A stretch of DNA of 64,000 bases. Origin: Notospermus geniculatus (taxonomy: Eukaryota > Nemertea > Pilidiophora > Heteronemertea > Lineidae). The notes beneath the pieces are model-generated. The model was not told where the DNA came from, ran no database searches, and worked only from the letters and a program-made list of their open reading frames with translations. Of this stretch, positions 21,033 through 32,230 are shown piece by piece; position 1 is the first letter of the stretch; every line of letters starts with the position of its first letter. Both the position numbers and the translations under genes were made by a program. The stretch covers positions 124,843 through 188,842 of the forward strand of contig NMRB01000473.1 in assembly GCA_002633025.1 (NCBI GenBank), read 5' to 3'.

Positions 21033-21160
21033 ACCATCTCAGCAAAATCGGAGTAGACCGTCGAAATGTTCTTTATCACATCCGTGCACGGCGAGGAAGA
21101 GGGCACGACGGGAGGGGTGTGGTTGTCAACCACATCGCTCATTACCATAACATTGCATAA
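21033..21160 (+). CDS. array unit 3, exon A3 (C-terminal 42 codons only)
   Basis: Continues from the gap as HLSKIGVDRRNVLYHIRARR and ends HYHNIA then TAA. It is almost identical to the end of A2, differing by a few residues (GRGHDGRGVVVNH). The rest is in the gap or missing. The B4 acceptor follows 159 bp after its stop, the same tight spacing as unit 2. Confidence 0.7.
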
Positions 21161-21319
21161 ATCATTGTCCACTCGAAAATTGTATTTAAGAATTTCAGTT
21201 GCGTCTTAACATGGACTTATAATATTATGAGTCTAATAATTCGATTGTGAATACTGGCATATCTTTGATATTATTTACAAGTTAGATTTCGTTTGTTTCA
21301 CATGCTCCTTATTTTCAAG

Positions 21320-22315
21320 GATCCTGGTATTTTAGTGTACACAAAACGAGTTCTGAAAATACGTCCAACGATTAAGTTGAAAAGTACCGATAAGTGGTGT
21401 TTCGACCAAAAATCTGAATTTCTCATCATAGTCAACCAAGGGGGAGTCGCCCAACCAATGGACAGTGTTTATCTCTTTCGATATTATGCAAATAAGGATA
21501 GTTTTGAAGTCGTTTATAAATTTAGGCAGAAGTCCGAATATTTGGATCATTTTCTACGTGCAGTCTTCCGAAATAGATTCTTAGTTTTTGGCCGCTATGG
21601 AAGGATAGAAAAACGGTTTCATCTTAGTTTCTATGATGGGTTTACTGGTAAGCTTGCACTAAAAGGATTGGGGGCAACGCCAAAGGGAAACCCTTGTGCA
21701 GACTCTCACGTCAGGCAACCCCCTGTGTTTAAAGATGATTACGTTTTTCTGTTCTGTAGGATACAGAGAAAGCCAGTTAAAAAGTATAGGATTTCTATAA
21801 ATATCTTGAAAATGCAGAAGAAAATATTGACCTTGATCCCCAAGAAATATTTTGACGTAAAAGGAGGTAACGCATTTTTTATCAATGAATTTTTGGATGT
21901 CATCGCATCCTTGCTGGACGGATTTGTAATATACATATATCACAACGACGATGGCTACAAACAGACGTTGTATAAGGAGAATATGCCTTCCTGGATGCCC
22001 CCGGAACAATTCTCATCCGGTGTTTATCACCCCGTCGAGGACCTTCTCGTCTATATTCTCAGTCCCTCGCACCTTGCATTAGCATACAGGCTGGACTCAC
22101 GAGTGGCGAATGGAATCATTCCGATGAAGAATAAAACTGCACTTGATGTAGTAAAAATATGTTTACCGCTTGTTATGCAGATTGCAGACAGAAAATCATG
22201 GTTACGTTCCCTGTTTATCGAATCTGGTCAACTCCTTATGATTGAAGACTATAAGATTTTCTCAAATCATGACGAAGAATGGAAGAAAATTTCAGTATTT
22301 ACTCGGATAATTTAG
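21320..22315 (+). CDS. array unit 3, long exon B4
   Basis: Begins after ccttattttcaag| with DPGILVYTKRV and ends in TAG at 22313-22315. It has a full set of blade motifs (SVYLFRYYANK, FYDGFTGKLALKG, LIPKKYFDVKG, VEDLLVYI, LAYRLDSRVANG, EEWKKISVFTR). Closest to B3. Its last ~92 bp plus 1.3 kb of flank were copied to 25368-26980. Confidence 0.72.
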   Translation, partial: DPGILVYTKRVLKIRPTIKLKSTDKWCFDQKSEFLIIVNQGGVAQPMDSVYLFRYYANKDSFEVVYKFRQKSEYLDHFLRAVFRNRFLVFGRYGRIEKRFHLSFYDGFTGKLALKGLGATPKGNPCADSHVRQPPVFKDDYVFLFCRIQRKPVKKYRISINILKMQKKILTLIPKKYFDVKGGNAFFINEFLDVIASLLDGFVIYIYHNDDGYKQTLYKENMPSWMPPEQFSSGVYHPVEDLLVYILSPSHLALAYRLDSRVANGIIPMKNKTALDVVKICLPLVMQIADRKSWLRSLFIESGQLLMIEDYKIFSNHDEEWKKISVFTRII

Positions 22316-23649
22316 ATTTAAATTTTGTAATGTTATTAAATCTACATGCTTGTACACGTAGATGGACATTACGAAATCGCCTGGGTTGGGTTGTTCAAAA
22401 AATCGTTTGTCCTTGGCGTTATCTCTAACATGGCGTTATCTGAAATGGGCTGCACTGATGGAGATAACGTCAAGATACTAGGACTAACGCCAGTTTAAAT
22501 ACGTACATGTACATGTGTACAGTTAATTTGTACAACCAGGGTCGTACAACCAGTAAGTATTATACGAAAGTTGAAAACATCTGAACACATTCTACATTGT
22601 AGACTGACCCACCGCTGCACTGGTAGGACCCCTTATCCTACACCTAGGAGGTATAGCAGACCTAGGCCCTATTGGCCTAGGACCTCCAATAATAGACTGA
22701 TGAAGCTGCTGTTGTTTTGGCGTAAAGGTGGAATTCTAGAACAATGCTATTCCAAGGTCAGCAGCTGTGTAAGAAAATTTGCCGGAAATAAACTGTTATC
22801 ATAACTCTTTATTAGGTGCTACTAGGAGCTGTCAGTCAGTTGACCAATCACTACGGTCCAATTCAATGCCTAGTCGTCGACCATGAGCACCAATCAGGAG
22901 AATTTTATATTGTATTCATCCGCTAAAACATTGCTGCCCTCTTTTGGCGATACATCCATGTAAGTGCAGCTGACTGTTCCTATTGGTGTTGGTCTGGAAA
23001 ATTGCAGGAAGATAGGTACATGTACAGAATGCCATACTTCGCTTACCGGTACCACATTACTAAGCAATGATTCAACAGCAGTTTTTGATAAATACAGTGT
23101 ATTATGATACTGACAGACGAACTTCCCTTGATACCGCGCCTTACGCTGATCGTTACTTCGATGGTGACGATGCCATTTGCGATCACAGTGCCGCCTATTG
23201 ACTAAACATCAAAATGTTTTCAAATATGCATTCAGAGAAGTCATACGAGTACATCACAAGCCAAATCAGTCGCTTTTTCCATATATACTAGTATATGGCT
23301 ATTTTCAAGGTACGTATATAGCTGAGTTCTAACACATTACACTGTCGTTATCTGGCCATGATTACTTGAACCTCAAAAATATTATCTGCAAAGAAATTTT
23401 TCTTATCATTTCAAACATCACGTATATAAAGTTTACATTGTATGTAACGTGTCAGTTGTGATAAGCGTCATATGATACAAACAAGCCAATTTGTAAAGTT
23501 CAGTTTTTGTCTTTATTCAGACTATTTTATAAATGTATCACAATATAATTATTGTTAGTAATACAATACAACTGACTCGTCCAGACAATTGCATCGTTCT
23601 GTCCATTGAAATCAATTTTATGAAGAGATGATGGAAATATAAAGGCAAC
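22224..23649 (+). repeat. segmental duplication, copy 1 (B4 tail plus flank)
   Basis: Near-identical to 25368-26980. Shared landmarks include ttatgattgaagactataag, ggttgggttgttcaaa, and aactgacccaccgctgc-type sequence. Copy 1 lacks the SINE present in copy 2 and so gives the pre-insertion state. Confidence 0.85.
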
Positions 23650-23777
23650 AACTCTGAATGCAGGGCAGCTGACTACCATCCACATTCCCCTCCCAGTCAC
23701 CAAAAATATCAACACCACAACTAACGTTCAAGACTACTGGATAAAGACGACACAACTGACCTGTGTATTATCTCCTT

Positions 23778-23930
23778 TAAGCGGGTGATCCACTGTTGCG
23801 GTTTTGGCTTGAGACGGGTTTGCGTTCCCTTGCGGTTACCTTATACGGCAATCGGAAGTCCATATAAGGTAATCGCAAGGGAACGCAACCCCGTCTCAAG
23901 TCAAAATCGCAATAGTGGATCACCCGCTTT
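23778..23930. mobile_element. fold-back MITE-like element
   Basis: Complete hairpin: aagcgggtgatccact... and ...agtggatcacccgctt, with interior arms cgttcccttgcggttacc and ggtaatcgcaagggaacg. Confidence 0.85.
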
Positions 23931-24527
23931 AGTGTCACTGATGGAGGATCAGGGGGGACCGCATAGAAACTCCGCTAGTGAACGGCCCGCTAGTCCCTAG
24001 CGGGACCTTGTCGCCCGATACCGTATCGGGGTAATTCTGGAGGCCGCATAGAACCGTCGATAGGACCCCGCTATAGTCCGGGAGCTGGGCAACATTTATT
24101 TAAGCTGGAACCTACAAATGCGCAATATGTTGTATATTGTAGGGTACTCTTTACATACCACAAAAACCCAATTCTTAAGTTTCCCAGTTGGTGGAGCCAC
24201 CAGAGGGCGCCAACTAAAAAATTCCAAAATTGCATTTTATTTCATATTTTATGCTACAAATACAATCTAAGCAACATCAAATAGACATTACCTTACTAAA
24301 CAAATCCCCGTAATTTAAGAACACTTTACATGGTGGAACAGCCATATAAGAAGGGGGCAAAGTCGGTCACAGTGAGCCTGAAATGGGTTTAAGAGCCAAA
24401 AAATTGCCCACAAATCAAACCTGTACCATCTGTTAGAGTATGGTCTGGGGAGTGTTTTGATGCAAAAACGAAAAAAATCCGTTGGGAATTTTTTGAGAAA
24501 ATCGCATTTTTTCTGAAATTCCAATGT

Positions 24528-24806
24528 CAGAATTTGAGAAATGGATAAAAAAGGGTTAACGCACATTTTTTTAACTTAAAAATCAGTTGTATTCATTTGC
24601 AAATGATACTAGGGAAACTCTGATATAAAGACAATAACATTCCCTGTTTTTTCTTGAGAAAATAATCAGAATTTGAGAAATGGATAAAAAAGGGTTAACG
24701 CACATTTTTTAAACTTCAAAATCAGTTGTATTCATTTGCAAATGATACTAGGGAAGCACTGATATAAAGACAATAACATTCCCTGTTTTTTCTTGAGAAA
24801 ATAGTT
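24528..24806 (+). repeat. 139-bp tandem duplication
   Basis: The block starting cagaatttgagaaatggata and ending in ccctgttttttcttgag occurs twice in a row with a 139-bp offset and few differences. Confidence 0.85.
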
Positions 24807-24834
24807 TTCTTTCTTTCTTAAATTTCAATGGAAT

Positions 24835-25257
24835 TTGAGAACTTGGGTAAAAAAGGCCTGGGTTACCACACATAGAACATTGTTGAAAAGGACAGGTATT
24901 CCTCAGGAGGTTGTCATGAGAACTGACCAGGAACCAAAGCTGTTTGTGAAAGCGTTTGAGACAATGAGGAAAATGGTAGATTCCTGTTTTTCATCGAATC
25001 TGAGATGGATGGCAGGAGGATGTGATGCGTACATGAAGCTTGGGATTGGATTAACTCCCAAATTTCATATTGTCCATGCCCATTTAGTTGACTTTTGTAA
25101 ACGAAACAAGTGTGGTCTTTCAAGGTTCACGGAACAAGCCTTTCAGGCGGTCCACGCCGATTTTACCAGAAATTGGACCAGGCATCTGGCATGTCTGGTG
25201 AAGGACAACACGAACAAAATCTATGGACTGAAGCGCAAGCAATCAGTAAACGAATAG
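24835..25257 (+). pseudogene. probable transposon-derived ORF fragment
   Basis: One hundred and forty codons including KLGIGLTPKFHIVHAHLVDFC and then LSRFTEQAFQAVHADFTRNW. The pattern K-x-H-x(3-4)-H-x(2)-DF, then EQ-A-x(2)-x-H-x(2)-F-x(3)-W recurs, as far as I recall, in C-terminal parts of repetitive ORFs of invertebrate genomes that are thought to come from DNA transposons. It lies exactly between the two arms of the segmental duplication. No N-terminal part or catalytic motif can be seen, so the family is not named. Confidence 0.4.
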
Positions 25258-25367
25258 AACTTAAGTCATGTCTAAGATTGTTACTCGTGATGAACAAATG
25301 TAGTGTATGTCATAACTACTCAAAGCATAAAATGGTTAGGGGCCTAGATGCTGGAACAAAAATCTGT

Positions 25368-25457
25368 TACAAACTCCTTATGATTGAAGACTATAAGATT
25401 TTCTCAAATCATGACGAAGAATGGAAGAAAATTTCAGTATTTACTCGGATAAGTTAG
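25368..25457 (+). pseudogene. 5'-truncated duplicate of exon B4
   Basis: Only the last ~29 codons (LLMIEDYKIFSNHDEEWKKI...) remain, reading to TAG with one change (TRIS versus TRII). Left of 25368 the sequence is unrelated. It is the left end of the segmental duplication copy 2. Confidence 0.85.
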
Positions 25458-26980
25458 ATTTAAATTTTGTAATATTCATAAATCTACAAGCTTGTACATG
25501 TAGACGGACATTGCGAAATGGCCTGGGTTGGGTTGTTCAAAATAATCGTTTGTCCTTGGCGTTATCTCTAACCGCTATCACTAACATGGGCCATTGAACC
25601 ATCTTTTTTGAAGATGGGGATTTGGCCTAGTGGTTTAAGGCGTGCTGCCCCTTAGTGCTGGCGATTGATGCCTTATGCGAGGGTCCGTGGGTTCGATTCT
25701 GGTAGGAAGCAATGTCTTTCACCTTAGAAACTCGATTTCTATTTCATATTCTGGCGTTATCTCTAACATGGCGTTATCTGAAATGGGCTGAACTGATGGA
25801 AATAACGTCAAGATACTAGGACTAACGCCAGTTTAAATACGTACATGTACATGTGTACAGTTAATTTGTACAACCAGGGTCGTACAAGCAGTAAGCATTA
25901 TACGAAAGTTGAAAACATCTGAACACATTCTACATTGTAGACTGACCCACCGCTGCACTGGTAGGACCCCTTATCCTACACCTAGGAGGTATAGCAGACC
26001 TAGGCCCTATTGGCCTACACCTCCAATAATAGACTGATGAAGCTGCTGTTGTTTTGGCGTAAAGGTGAAATTCTAGAACAATAATTAAATGCTATTCCAC
26101 GGTCAGGGGCTGTGTAAGAAAATTTGCCGGAAATAAACTGTTATCATAACTCTTTATTAGGTGCTACTAGGAGCTGTCAGTCAGTTGACCAATCACTACG
26201 GTCCAATTCAATGCCTAGTCGTCGACCATGAGCACCAATCAGGAGAATTTTATATTGTATTCATCCGCTAAAACATTGCTGCCCTCTTTTGGCGATACAT
26301 CCATGTAAGTGCAGCTGACTGTTCCTAATGGTGTTGGTCTGGAAAATTGCAGGAAGATAGGTACATGTACAGAATGCCATACTTCGCTTACCGGTACCAC
26401 ATTACTGAGCAATGATTCAACAGCAGTTTTTGATAAATACAGTGTATTATGATACTGACAGACGAACTTCCCTTGATACCGCGCCTTACGCTGATCGTTA
26501 CTTCGATGGTGACGATGCCATTTGCGATCACAGTGCCGCCTATTGACTAAACATGATTTTTTTTCAAATATGCATTCAGAGGAGTCATACGAGTACATCA
26601 CAAGCCAAATCAGTCGCTTTTTCCATATATGGCTATTTTCAAGGTAGATGAGTTTTAACACATTATACACTGTCGTTATCTGGCCATGATGACTTGAACC
26701 TCAAAAATATTATCTGCAAAGAAATTTTTCTTATCATTTCAAACATCACGTATATAAAGTTTACATTGTATGTAACGTGTCAGTTATGATAAGCGTCATA
26801 TGATACAAACAAGCCAATTTGTAAAGTTCAGTTTTTGTCTTTATTCAGACTATTTTATAAATGTATCACAATATAATTATTGTTAGTATAATACAATACA
26901 ACTGACTCGTCCAGACAATTGCATCGTTCTGTCCATTGAAATCAATTTTATGAAGAGATGATGGAAATATAAAGGCAACA
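25458..26980 (+). repeat. segmental duplication, copy 2
   Basis: Homologous to 22316-23649, enlarged by a SINE at 25591-25752 and small differences. Right of 26980 it continues as unit-4 5' sequence (ggccaatttggagc), homologous to 14450. Confidence 0.85.
25591..25752 (+). mobile_element. tRNA-derived SINE, copy 2
   Basis: Same element as 17943-18092, on the + strand: ccattgaaccatc, A box TGGCCTAGTGG, B box GGTTCGATTC, tail tctatttcatat. Inserted inside the ggcgttatctctaac block, which is uninterrupted in copy 1 at about 22417. Confidence 0.85.
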
Positions 26981-27475
26981 AAATGCTTTTCAAACTTGAC
27001 TATTCGAAAGGCCAATTTGGAGCACTATCTTGACTTTGGTTGGAGGAATTAGTGGAATCAGGTTGGAGGTGTACGGTATGTTCGTAGTTTCCGTCCAGTG
27101 TGTTTACATTTTTCAATATCCAATAGCCAAAATTAAAAATCACTAGTTCAAGTCATTTTATTATTTATCAATTGTGTCACTTCATTAGTAAATCAAACTG
27201 GGCCTGGTCTCACAATGAAGCAGCATCACAATAGTCCTTATTCAGGATCTAGTACCGGTACTAGAAAAGTGCCGATTCTGATTTTCATAAACTCCTTTTT
27301 CATATTACCACTCAGCATTTATTGACCTCATAGATGTATGCGCGCTCAAAATTGAAAAACCTATATCTTTTCTATGATTATAGTATAGATCCATGAAACC
27401 ATGTCGACTTCGGCTATAAGGTTAGGGAAGAGATATTACGAGCTACTCTACTTTTGAATGACCTCATAACCAGAA

Positions 27476-27726
27476 ATGGGTAACAAGGATAATTTTTACC
27501 GGTATATCGTCGATAATTACGCATTTATTGAAGCGGATGTGGCAAACGAGTTCGAACATCAACAAATATTGGATGTGCAGTCATGTGCGCCCTTTTGGGT
27601 TGTGTTACTATGAACCTGTGGCCACAACAGCACGATATTCTCTGTCAACTGAGTCGAAAGAAAGGAACCTGCATCAAGAGAGAGGAGGTCTTTGAGGAGC
27701 TCGGCTGCCGTCTTTTCCAGAAGAAG
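27476..27726 (+). pseudogene. array unit 4, exon S3 (frame differs by 2 nt)
   Basis: Same exon as S1 and S4, Kozak-like cagaaATGG start and AAG|GTATAA donor, but 251 nt long instead of 249. At 27547-27553 it has gcaaacGAGTTC where S1 and S4 have gcaaacGTTC. The reading frame therefore gives EFEHQQILDVQ and stops at TGA 27611-27613. The remaining sequence to the donor is nearly identical to S1. EFEHQQILD is a better fit to a CARD helix than the VRTSTNIGC read in S1/S4, so S3 may hold the older sequence at this point. As it stands it cannot encode a complete S segment. Confidence 0.65.
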
Positions 27727-28239
27727 GTATAAGTGAATGGATTTAAGTTTTCAATATTTTTGCCATTGTCAGTGATTGAAAGACAAAAAAATGCAGAAAA
27801 TAAATCATATTATCAACATTCTATCTTTTCCTTCCTCACGCATGATTTTGATGCCTTACATTTCTTCATAATATGCTTTCGCCATCGCGTATGATGTGTG
27901 AATACACCACTGACCACACCTGTAGTGACAGGGTAATTGGGGTGACACTTTTGTAAAATATTTGAAACTCAAAAGGTGAACCCCTATGCCATGACACGAA
28001 CAAGCGTGCTGCACAGTCCCAACGCAAAAATATTTTGCTGGTGAAGACAGAAATGAGCAGACTGTCCGAGTATGACGAAGTGCACCATCTGCAATGCTGG
28101 CTCATTCGCGTCATGTGTTTACATGTACAACTGGCGGCAGACATTTCGAACGTCGGAATTTTTCTTCCATCTAAGAAACAGGGACCCAGGACATAAATCG
28201 TATACATGTATATTGTTATTAAACATTTTGATTTGATCT

Positions 28240-29900
28240 TATTAATATTCTTTTAACTTTCTTAGTATGTACATGTATCTCAGCTTGTTTCTTATTAAAA
28301 TATTAAAGAAGGAAAACCTTACTAAGAATTTTCGAATAGTATTCTTATAAGATTTTTCTTAAGATACTTCTCGTATGTTATTATATGTAGTAAGAAAAAT
28401 CGTAGTCAGATGTTTTAGATTTTTTTACCATGATCTTATAAGAAAAATCTTACTGAGAAATACCTGATAAGAAAAGTCTTGATAAGTTTTTCTTACTGAT
28501 ATCCTACTAAGGAATAGCTATAAGATACTTAATAAGAGAATTATTAAATTCTTAGTAAGTTTAAGTCCTGGGGACACTCTGAAAATCGTAAGGATTGGAG
28601 CAGACAACGTCAGCCTTGCCTTAAACAGGAGGCAAATTTGATCCGTTGCTGAGCTGAGCTGGGAGACGATTGAACGAATCAATCACGAGAATGCTTCTTC
28701 TTGTTTCTTAGTAAGATAATCCTATTAAGATTTTTCTAATAAGATTCATATAAGATTTTTCTCAAGATATTTCTTATAAGATATTAGTAAGAAAAAAATC
28801 TTAGTTCGATTTTTAAAGATGTTTCTTAGAATGTTCTTATAAGAATCTTATTCGAACCTTGTAAGAAAAATCTTACTGATATCTTAGTAAGAAATATCTA
28901 AGATACTTACAAAGAAAATGATAAAATTCTTGGTAAGAGTTATGTCCTGGAGATACTTCGAAAATCTTAAGGATTGGAGCAGACAGATTTTTTTCTCAAG
29001 ACAAGATATTAGTAAGAAAAATCTTAGTTCTATTTTTGAAGATGTTTCTTATAAGAATCTTATACGAACCTTGAAAGAAAACTCCCACTGATATCTTACG
29101 AAGAAAAGCTAGGATACTTACAAAGAAAATTATAAAATTCTTGGTAAGATTTCTGTCCTGGAGACACTTTGAAAATCTTAAGGATTGGAGCAGACAACGT
29201 CAGTCTTGCCTTAACCACGAGGCACATTTGATCCGTTGCTGAGCTGAGCTGGGAGACGATTGAACGAAACGATCGTGAGAATGCTTCTGCTTGTTTCTTA
29301 GTAAGATATTAGTTAGAAAAATCCTAAAGATTTTATTCTAATAAGATTCTTGTGAGGTTTTTTCTCAAGATAAGATATTAGTAAGAAAATCTTAGTTCGA
29401 TTTTTAAAGATGTTTCTTACAAGGTTCTTATAAGAATCTTATACGAACCTTGTAAGAAAAAATCTTACTGATACCTTACTAATGCCCCAGTCACATATCC
29501 ACTCCGGGGCCCGTACGGCGACCGTACGGCGAGTAAAAACAGACATTTTGGCCAATTTCTACGGTGCCCAGTTTGATCTAGTTTAATTTCCGCTTATCCA
29601 TTGAGGCGATTTCGGCATAATTCAGCTTCGATCTGAGTTTCAGTCTCAAAAATCCACAGCAAGCCGCTGGGTGGGGAAAATCGTACGGCGCCCGGTGGCA
29701 TTTGTGACCCAGGCTTAAGAAATAGCTACGATACTTACAAAGAAAATTATAAAATTATTGGTAAGATTTATGTCCTGGAGAAACTTTGAAAATCTTAAGG
29801 ATTGGAGCAGACAACGTCAGCCTTGCCTTAACCACGAGGAAAAATTTGATCTGTTGCTGAGCTGAGAGACGACTGAATGAAATAATCAGGGGAATGCTTC
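28240..29900. repeat. array of palindromic TTCTTAGTAAGA / TCTTATAAGA words
   Basis: Dozens of variants of cttagtaagatttttctta and tcttataagaatc, on both strands, organised in three or four longer degenerate repeats of about 350-500 bp, each containing gtcctgg(a/g)ga(c)ac and gattggagcagacaacgtcag blocks and ending in a gagctgggagacgattgaacga block. A similar array is at 38410-40070. Confidence 0.75.
29484..29714. mobile_element. fold-back element inserted in the palindromic array
   Basis: Ends gccccagtcacatatccact and (inverse) gcctgggtcacaaatgccac continue with ggggcccgtacggcga against gggcgccgtacga. The array resumes on both sides (ccttactaa / taagaaatag). Confidence 0.7.
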
Positions 29901-30689
29901 CTCTTACAGTGATATTATGTCACGGATAATTAGGCCGAATCAAGGTCTATTGGCTGAAATAAATAAGCAATAGACTTCGTTTTGGCTTTATTGTTTTGAT
30001 TAATGAAAAACCAGGCATTTTAGTGCTTTGGACCAGATACACTAATTTCGTTGGGGTGGAGAGGGCAGATTCTGTTTGCGCTTGACTATTAGCGATATAC
30101 TGACAACAATACACATAGTTAAAATGAACTGCATCTTTAGGTCAAATAAACATGTATTCGTTTGACATTGGATGCTGTTGAAGATATGGTACTATGTATC
30201 TTCTTGAGTGAACGCCTCAAAAACACACATGCAACCAAAACGTCAAAGTTTTGATGTCATTGCGATGATGGTGGTGCTCGTTTAAAACTAATTATTGCTG
30301 TATTGTAGTTCAATGAGTTCGTTCAGTGAACGTCACCAGGGTATCTACACGTACTGTCAGTGTTCCTTGTTCAATCCTGGTGTACCAGATGAGAATAGGA
30401 ATGCAAGTCCGCTATACAATAGCCTGCTATTGAATGGCTATTGGTCTTTATAGCCATAGATCCTAATCCCTCCTTGAACAATAAAACCGGACTTTGATTC
30501 CAGGGGGACTTTGATCCCCGTCACACCGGCTCCCATCGGATATGATGGCATATTTTATCTCTGAGTATGGTGTCTCGAAATTGTGTTTCTGAAACATCCG
30601 AATATCACAATTTCTTACGATGTCGTGTTGGGCAGAACTTGTTGTTATACAGACAATAAAAGTGTCGATTACTATAATGCTGTATACAC

Positions 30690-31712
30690 ATGTATATTGG
30701 ATCACAGGATAAAATGCCGTCATATAGTTTGCGGAAAAAGGTCCCTCTTCAGTCCCATATTTCCCTCAATGTCGAGAGCCGTACAAAAATTCTCTACGCG
30801 TATAATTACCACTTGGGTTACATAACAGCCTTGATGGCATCAGCAGTTACGAGGCAGATTATTGCTTACTGTTACATGCAAAAGTATAATATTTATCGTA
30901 TCATGTATAATTCAACATTTTACCTAAGGTTCCAAGATTTTGGTAACTCGGCATACGCAGTGAAACCATTTGAAACTTTTTACTGCTTCTTCTCGTGTAG
31001 AAAAATGTACTTCTTGTTACTAGACTTTGTGCGAGGTAAATTAGGGAAAATCAGTTTCCCACTCGATGAAAATAAGCATGTCTTACGTACCTTTAAGGGG
31101 TGTAAGCTACGGTCAATAAGGAATGCAATTTTCCTGATGGAAGTCTGGATGGGGCACGCACTCTGTTATTACGCCCATCACAAAAGATTAGCAATACTTG
31201 ATGTTACAAAACGAAAATCTGGTGGGACAGTTGTTTATTTTTTTAAAAACGCTACTAAGGTAGAAACCAATTTGATTGATTTAACCGGATTTTCCTTCAT
31301 TTTTGATTCTGGTATTGGTGTATTTCGTAACCAACGTTTCAAACAAACATGTAATGTTTACCTTAAGATGCAGGCTCTAAGTAAAATTCATTTCAATTAC
31401 AAAATTGCATCTTGTTGGGCTTATGGCACTGAAGGTCACCCTGCTGCAGGGATGTGCCTCTTAATGGAACGAATTTTCGGTTTAACCGGTATTCTGTTCG
31501 TAAATTGCATTGCTGACAATGCCGTCCTCACTGGAGTGAAGAGGCCGTCGAACATTTTTTTCAAAATTGTCATTGACAAATACGACCGTTTTAGCAAGAT
31601 CGGAATGGACCGACAGAGTGTTGTTTATCACATCTGTGCCGGGCGAGGAAGAGAGATGAAACGGATGGGTGTAAATGTCAACTATATTGCTCATTACCAT
31701 AATATGGCGTGA
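30690..31712 (+). CDS. array unit 4, long exon A4
   Basis: Complete and open, ending HYHNMA then TGA. Here the sequence before CAG|GAT is ATTGGATCACAG, without ATG at the position used in A1 and A5; the nearest ATG is two codons earlier (30690). This variability favours a splice acceptor (exon from 30708) over an initiator. Motifs FLLLDFVRGKLGKISFP, ALCYYAHHKRLAILDVTKRK and NIFFKIVIDKYD are intact. About 170 bp after the stop, TCAATAAACA followed by GT-rich sequence (31881-31915) is a good polyadenylation signal, which supports A as a 3'-terminal exon. Confidence 0.73.
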   Translation: MYIGSQDKMPSYSLRKKVPLQSHISLNVESRTKILYAYNYHLGYITALMASAVTRQIIAYCYMQKYNIYRIMYNSTFYLRFQDFGNSAYAVKPFETFYCFFSCRKMYFLLLDFVRGKLGKISFPLDENKHVLRTFKGCKLRSIRNAIFLMEVWMGHALCYYAHHKRLAILDVTKRKSGGTVVYFFKNATKVETNLIDLTGFSFIFDSGIGVFRNQRFKQTCNVYLKMQALSKIHFNYKIASCWAYGTEGHPAAGMCLLMERIFGLTGILFVNCIADNAVLTGVKRPSNIFFKIVIDKYDRFSKIGMDRQSVVYHICAGRGREMKRMGVNVNYIAHYHNMA

Positions 31713-31879
31713 ATTACTTCCCAATGACGTACACACTGCATTTCAAAGGATAGGGACTTCTGGTAAAACTTGTAATGATTATGATCTAAATGTATCTCGA
31801 ATTTGTGTCATACATGTGTATACATGTACATGTATATACATGTACAAGTGTTTATGTTTGATTTTACTTATGATTGTGG

Positions 31880-31915
31880 TTCAATAAACACTTTGTGTCG
31901 GGTATGTTTGTTAAC
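31880..31915 (+). terminator. polyadenylation signal after A4
   Basis: TTCAATAAACACTTTGTGTC followed by gggtatgtttgtt: AATAAA plus a GT-rich downstream element, located between A4 and B5. Confidence 0.6.
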
Positions 31916-32230
31916 CTAAAACATAATGTCAGGGGGACATTCCTCACACGAATCTACGTGAGTCCAAAGTGCCTTTGCTCTTGAAGTTACTTGTGAACCA
32001 AAGTTGATGTATTTCATCACAATTATCGATGTACCAGCCCTGTAATCTGCTTTTTTAGAATATTGAACTGTGGCAATTTCTTAAGGCTTAAGTGGAGTCA
32101 GTGAATTATGACAGTGAATAAATGAAAAAAAAATTATTATGACAGTCAATAATAAAAAATAAAATGTCTATTACACACGTACACATCAATCCACATTTTT
32201 TGCCTACAACATATGCAATTCATTTTCAAG

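Larger units (their letters stand above)
27727..30707 (+). other. probable S3-A4 intron, filled with repeats
   Basis: Contains a block (27890-28070) homologous to 37350-37480 of unit 5, the TTCTTAGTAAGA-type arrays, a fold-back at 29484-29714, and the ggataattaggccgaat block near 29935. No gene seen. The minus-strand open frame at 27866-28207 is not conserved. Confidence 0.5.

Noticed and set aside
20729-21172. Open frames across the N runs (also 58611-59098)
   Set aside because: Ns translated as X create artefactual frames; only the A3 tail is supported by homology.
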